Assembly: GCA_001915995.1 (NCBI GenBank)
Contig: MNRO01000009.1
Coordinates: 1-64,000 of the forward strand
DNA: 64,000 nt
Reading direction: 5' to 3'
From: Clostridium sp. 26_21
Lineage (GTDB): Bacteria; Bacillota; Clostridia; TANB77; CAG-508
Each line of letters begins with the position of its first letter. Position 1 is the stretch's first letter. The notes beneath the pieces were generated by a model. The model ran no database searches and had not been told where the DNA came from. It was given only the letters and a program-made list of their open reading frames with translations. This document shows positions 62,264-64,000 of the stretch, in pieces. The translations under genes were made by a program, and so were the position numbers.

Positions 62264-64000
62264 ATGAGCAAGGATAAAATAAGAAATTTTAGCATAATAG
62301 CACACATAGACCATGGAAAATCAACACTTGCAGATAGATTAATAGAAAAAACGGGTGTATTATCACAAAGAGAAATGGAAGACCAAATACTTGACAATAT
62401 GGATATTGAACGAGAAAGAGGTATAACTATTAAATCACAAGCTGTAAGAATGAAATATAAAGCAAAAGATGGAGAAGAATATACACTTAACTTAATAGAC
62501 ACACCAGGTCATGTTGATTTTAATTATGAAGTTTCAAGAAGTCTAGCAGCATGTGATGGAGCAATATTGGTAGTAGATGCTAGTCAAGGTGTTGAAGCAC
62601 AAACACTTGCAAATGTATATCTAGCAATAGGTAATAATTTGGAAATATTACCAGTTATAAATAAAATAGATTTACCAAATGCAAGACCAGATGAAGTAAA
62701 AAAAGAAATAGAAGATATAATAGGAATTCCAGCAATGGATGCACCATGTATTTCAGCTAAATCTGGACTAAATGTAGAAGAAGTATTAGAAAGAATTGTA
62801 ACAGATTTACCAGCACCAAAAGGTGATGAAAATGCAAAAGCCAAATGTTTAATATTTGATTCATATTATGATAATTACAAAGGTGCAGTAGCATATGTAA
62901 GAGTAATGGATGGAACATTAAAAGTTGGTGATGAAATATTGCTAATGGCAACAGGTACAACTTATACAATAGCAGAAGTAGGATATTTTGCACCAGGACA
63001 ATATTTACCAACAAAAGAGATAAAAGCAGGAGAAGTTGGTTATATTGCAGCAAGTATAAAAAGTTTAACAGATATTCATGTTGGTGATACAATAACATTA
63101 AAAAATAATCCAGCAGATAATCCATTACCAGGATATAAAAAAGTAACACCAATGGTATATTGTGGATTATATCCAGTAGATGGAAGTGAATATGAAAACT
63201 TAAAAATAGCATTAGAAAAATTAAAATTAAATGATGCAGCATTAGAATATGAGCCAGAAACATCAGCAGCATTAGGTTTTGGATTTAGATGTGGATTTTT
63301 AGGATTATTACATTTAGAAATAATTGAAGAAAGACTTGATAGAGAATTTGATTTAGGGTTAATAACAACAGCACCATCTGTTATATATAAAGTTCATAAA
63401 ACAACTGGAGAAATACTTGATGTATATAATCCAGCAGATTTGCCACCGCAAACAGAAATCTCATATATGGAAGAACCAATAGTTACAGCAGACATAATAA
63501 CACCAAAAGAATATATAGGAAATATAATGGATATTTGTCAAAATCGTAGAGGAATATTTATTGATATGAAATATTTAGATGATAATAGAGTAACACTAAT
63601 ATATGAAATGCCATTAAATGAGATAATATATGACTTTTTTGATAGTTTAAAGTCAAGAACAAAAGGATATGCATCATTTGATTATGAATTTAAAGAATAT
63701 AGAAAATCAAATCTTGTAAAATTAGATATACATGTAAATGGAGAACCAGTTGATGCTTTATCATTTATAGTATTTAAAGATAATGCATATGATAGAGGCA
63801 AAAAAATGGTAGAAAAACTAAAAGAAGTTATACCAAGACATCTATTTGCAATACCATTACAAGCAGTTGTAGGAGGTACAATAATAGCTAGAGAAACAAT
63901 ATCTGCAATGAGAAAAGATGTACTTGCGAAATGTTATGGTGGAGATATTACAAGAAAGAAAAAATTACTTGAAAAACAAAAAAGAGGAAAAAAGAGAATG
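62264..64000 (+). CDS. lepA: Elongation factor 4 (LepA), 3' end cut by the window
   Basis: A ribosome-associated translational GTPase. 579 codons are visible without a stop; only about 20 C-terminal residues should be missing (the frame ends in KQKRGKKRM, close to the usual LepA end). The G1 motif is AHIDHGKST (about residues 13-21), G3 is DTPGH and G4 is NKID. The N-terminus MSKDKIRNFSIIAHIDHGKS fits the family. The ATG is 30 bases after the nearest AAAGGAG, with a 10-codon ORF (62235-62267) between them whose stop overlaps this start (ATGA), so the initiation mode is unclear. Confidence 0.95.
   Translation, partial: MSKDKIRNFSIIAHIDHGKSTLADRLIEKTGVLSQREMEDQILDNMDIERERGITIKSQAVRMKYKAKDGEEYTLNLIDTPGHVDFNYEVSRSLAACDGAILVVDASQGVEAQTLANVYLAIGNNLEILPVINKIDLPNARPDEVKKEIEDIIGIPAMDAPCISAKSGLNVEEVLERIVTDLPAPKGDENAKAKCLIFDSYYDNYKGAVAYVRVMDGTLKVGDEILLMATGTTYTIAEVGYFAPGQYLPTKEIKAGEVGYIAASIKSLTDIHVGDTITLKNNPADNPLPGYKKVTPMVYCGLYPVDGSEYENLKIALEKLKLNDAALEYEPETSAALGFGFRCGFLGLLHLEIIEERLDREFDLGLITTAPSVIYKVHKTTGEILDVYNPADLPPQTEISYMEEPIVTADIITPKEYIGNIMDICQNRRGIFIDMKYLDDNRVTLIYEMPLNEIIYDFFDSLKSRTKGYASFDYEFKEYRKSNLVKLDIHVNGEPVDALSFIVFKDNAYDRGKKMVEKLKEVIPRHLFAIPLQAVVGGTIIARETISAMRKDVLAKCYGGDITRKKKLLEKQKRGKKRM

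Noticed and set aside
1..64000. tRNA or rRNA genes, IS elements, prophage or integrase
   Set aside because: No cloverleaf with a TTCGANNC arm, rRNA stretch, transposase or integrase coding sequence was recognised on either strand.

Overview
The window is chromosomal DNA from a very AT-rich, Gram-positive-type bacterium. It most likely comes from an uncultured gut member of the Clostridia (Bacillota). The grounds are strong AGGAGG-type ribosome-binding sites, TTGACA/TATAAT promoters with 17-nt spacers, T-tailed hairpin terminators, and a Firmicutes gene set: smc, pflB, cdaA, a YtaF-type pair, sortase, a 3D/G5 cell-wall protein and GatCAB. No rRNA, tRNA, phage, IS element or CRISPR array was seen. 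Genes are tightly packed and no gene-free stretch exceeds 300 bases.

Layout. 1-1.9 kb: end of a Big2-repeat surface protein with a cysteine-rich module, followed by a membrane-anchored thioredoxin-like protein. 2.1-8.2 kb: pflB and smc. 8.2-10 kb (minus): two tandem YtaF/MntP-like membrane proteins and a small multidrug-export family protein. 10.2-13.6 kb: uvrC, a 41-aa membrane peptide, a MazG-like hydrolase and a patatin-like lipase. 13.6-16.1 kb: an LRR protein, a transglutaminase-like protein and an unknown protein. 16.2-23.3 kb: an rRNA-type methyltransferase, an RluA-type pseudouridine synthase, an alanyl-tRNA synthetase without its C-terminal domain, a HIT protein, a sortase, ligA and an 84-aa unknown. 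23.4-28.7 kb: an ECF sigma factor overlapping a 1577-aa protein that joins an anti-sigma-like N-terminus to an alpha-2-macroglobulin-like ectodomain. 29-36.8 kb: htrA (minus), rnhB, a pilin-like protein, pyrimidine-nucleoside phosphorylase, a small membrane protein, cdaA, truA, a membrane protein and asnS (minus). 37-41.8 kb: TetR and acyl-CoA ligase, a coiled-coil unknown, tsaE (minus) and a heptad-repeat protein. 41.9-50 kb: a 2683-aa cyclic-glucan-synthase-like enzyme. 50.1-50.5 kb: a one-gene cassette of about 52% GC in DNA that is otherwise well under 30% GC. 50.6-54.4 kb: an ABC exporter. 54.6-59.3 kb: gatC-gatA-unknown-gatB. 59.4-61 kb (minus): lemA-htpX. 61.1-64 kb: the 3D/G5 protein and lepA, which is cut by the window end.

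Themes. Translation and tRNA maturation recur (alaS, asnS, gatCAB, truA, rluA-type, tsaE, lepA). So do DNA upkeep (smc, uvrC, ligA, rnhB) and the cell envelope (Big2 protein, sortase, htrA, A2M, glucan synthase, 3D protein, lemA/htpX). AsnRS beside GatCAB suggests that Asn-tRNA is charged directly, while Gln-tRNA (and perhaps some Asn-tRNA) is made by amidation.

The strongest novelty candidates are the ECF sigma/A2M-anti-sigma pair with a matching ECF-like promoter, the domain-truncated AlaRS with a cysteine insertion, the foreign high-GC cassette at 50.1 kb, and the cysteine-rich surface protein paired with its own thioredoxin-like partner. All functions are read from sequence alone.
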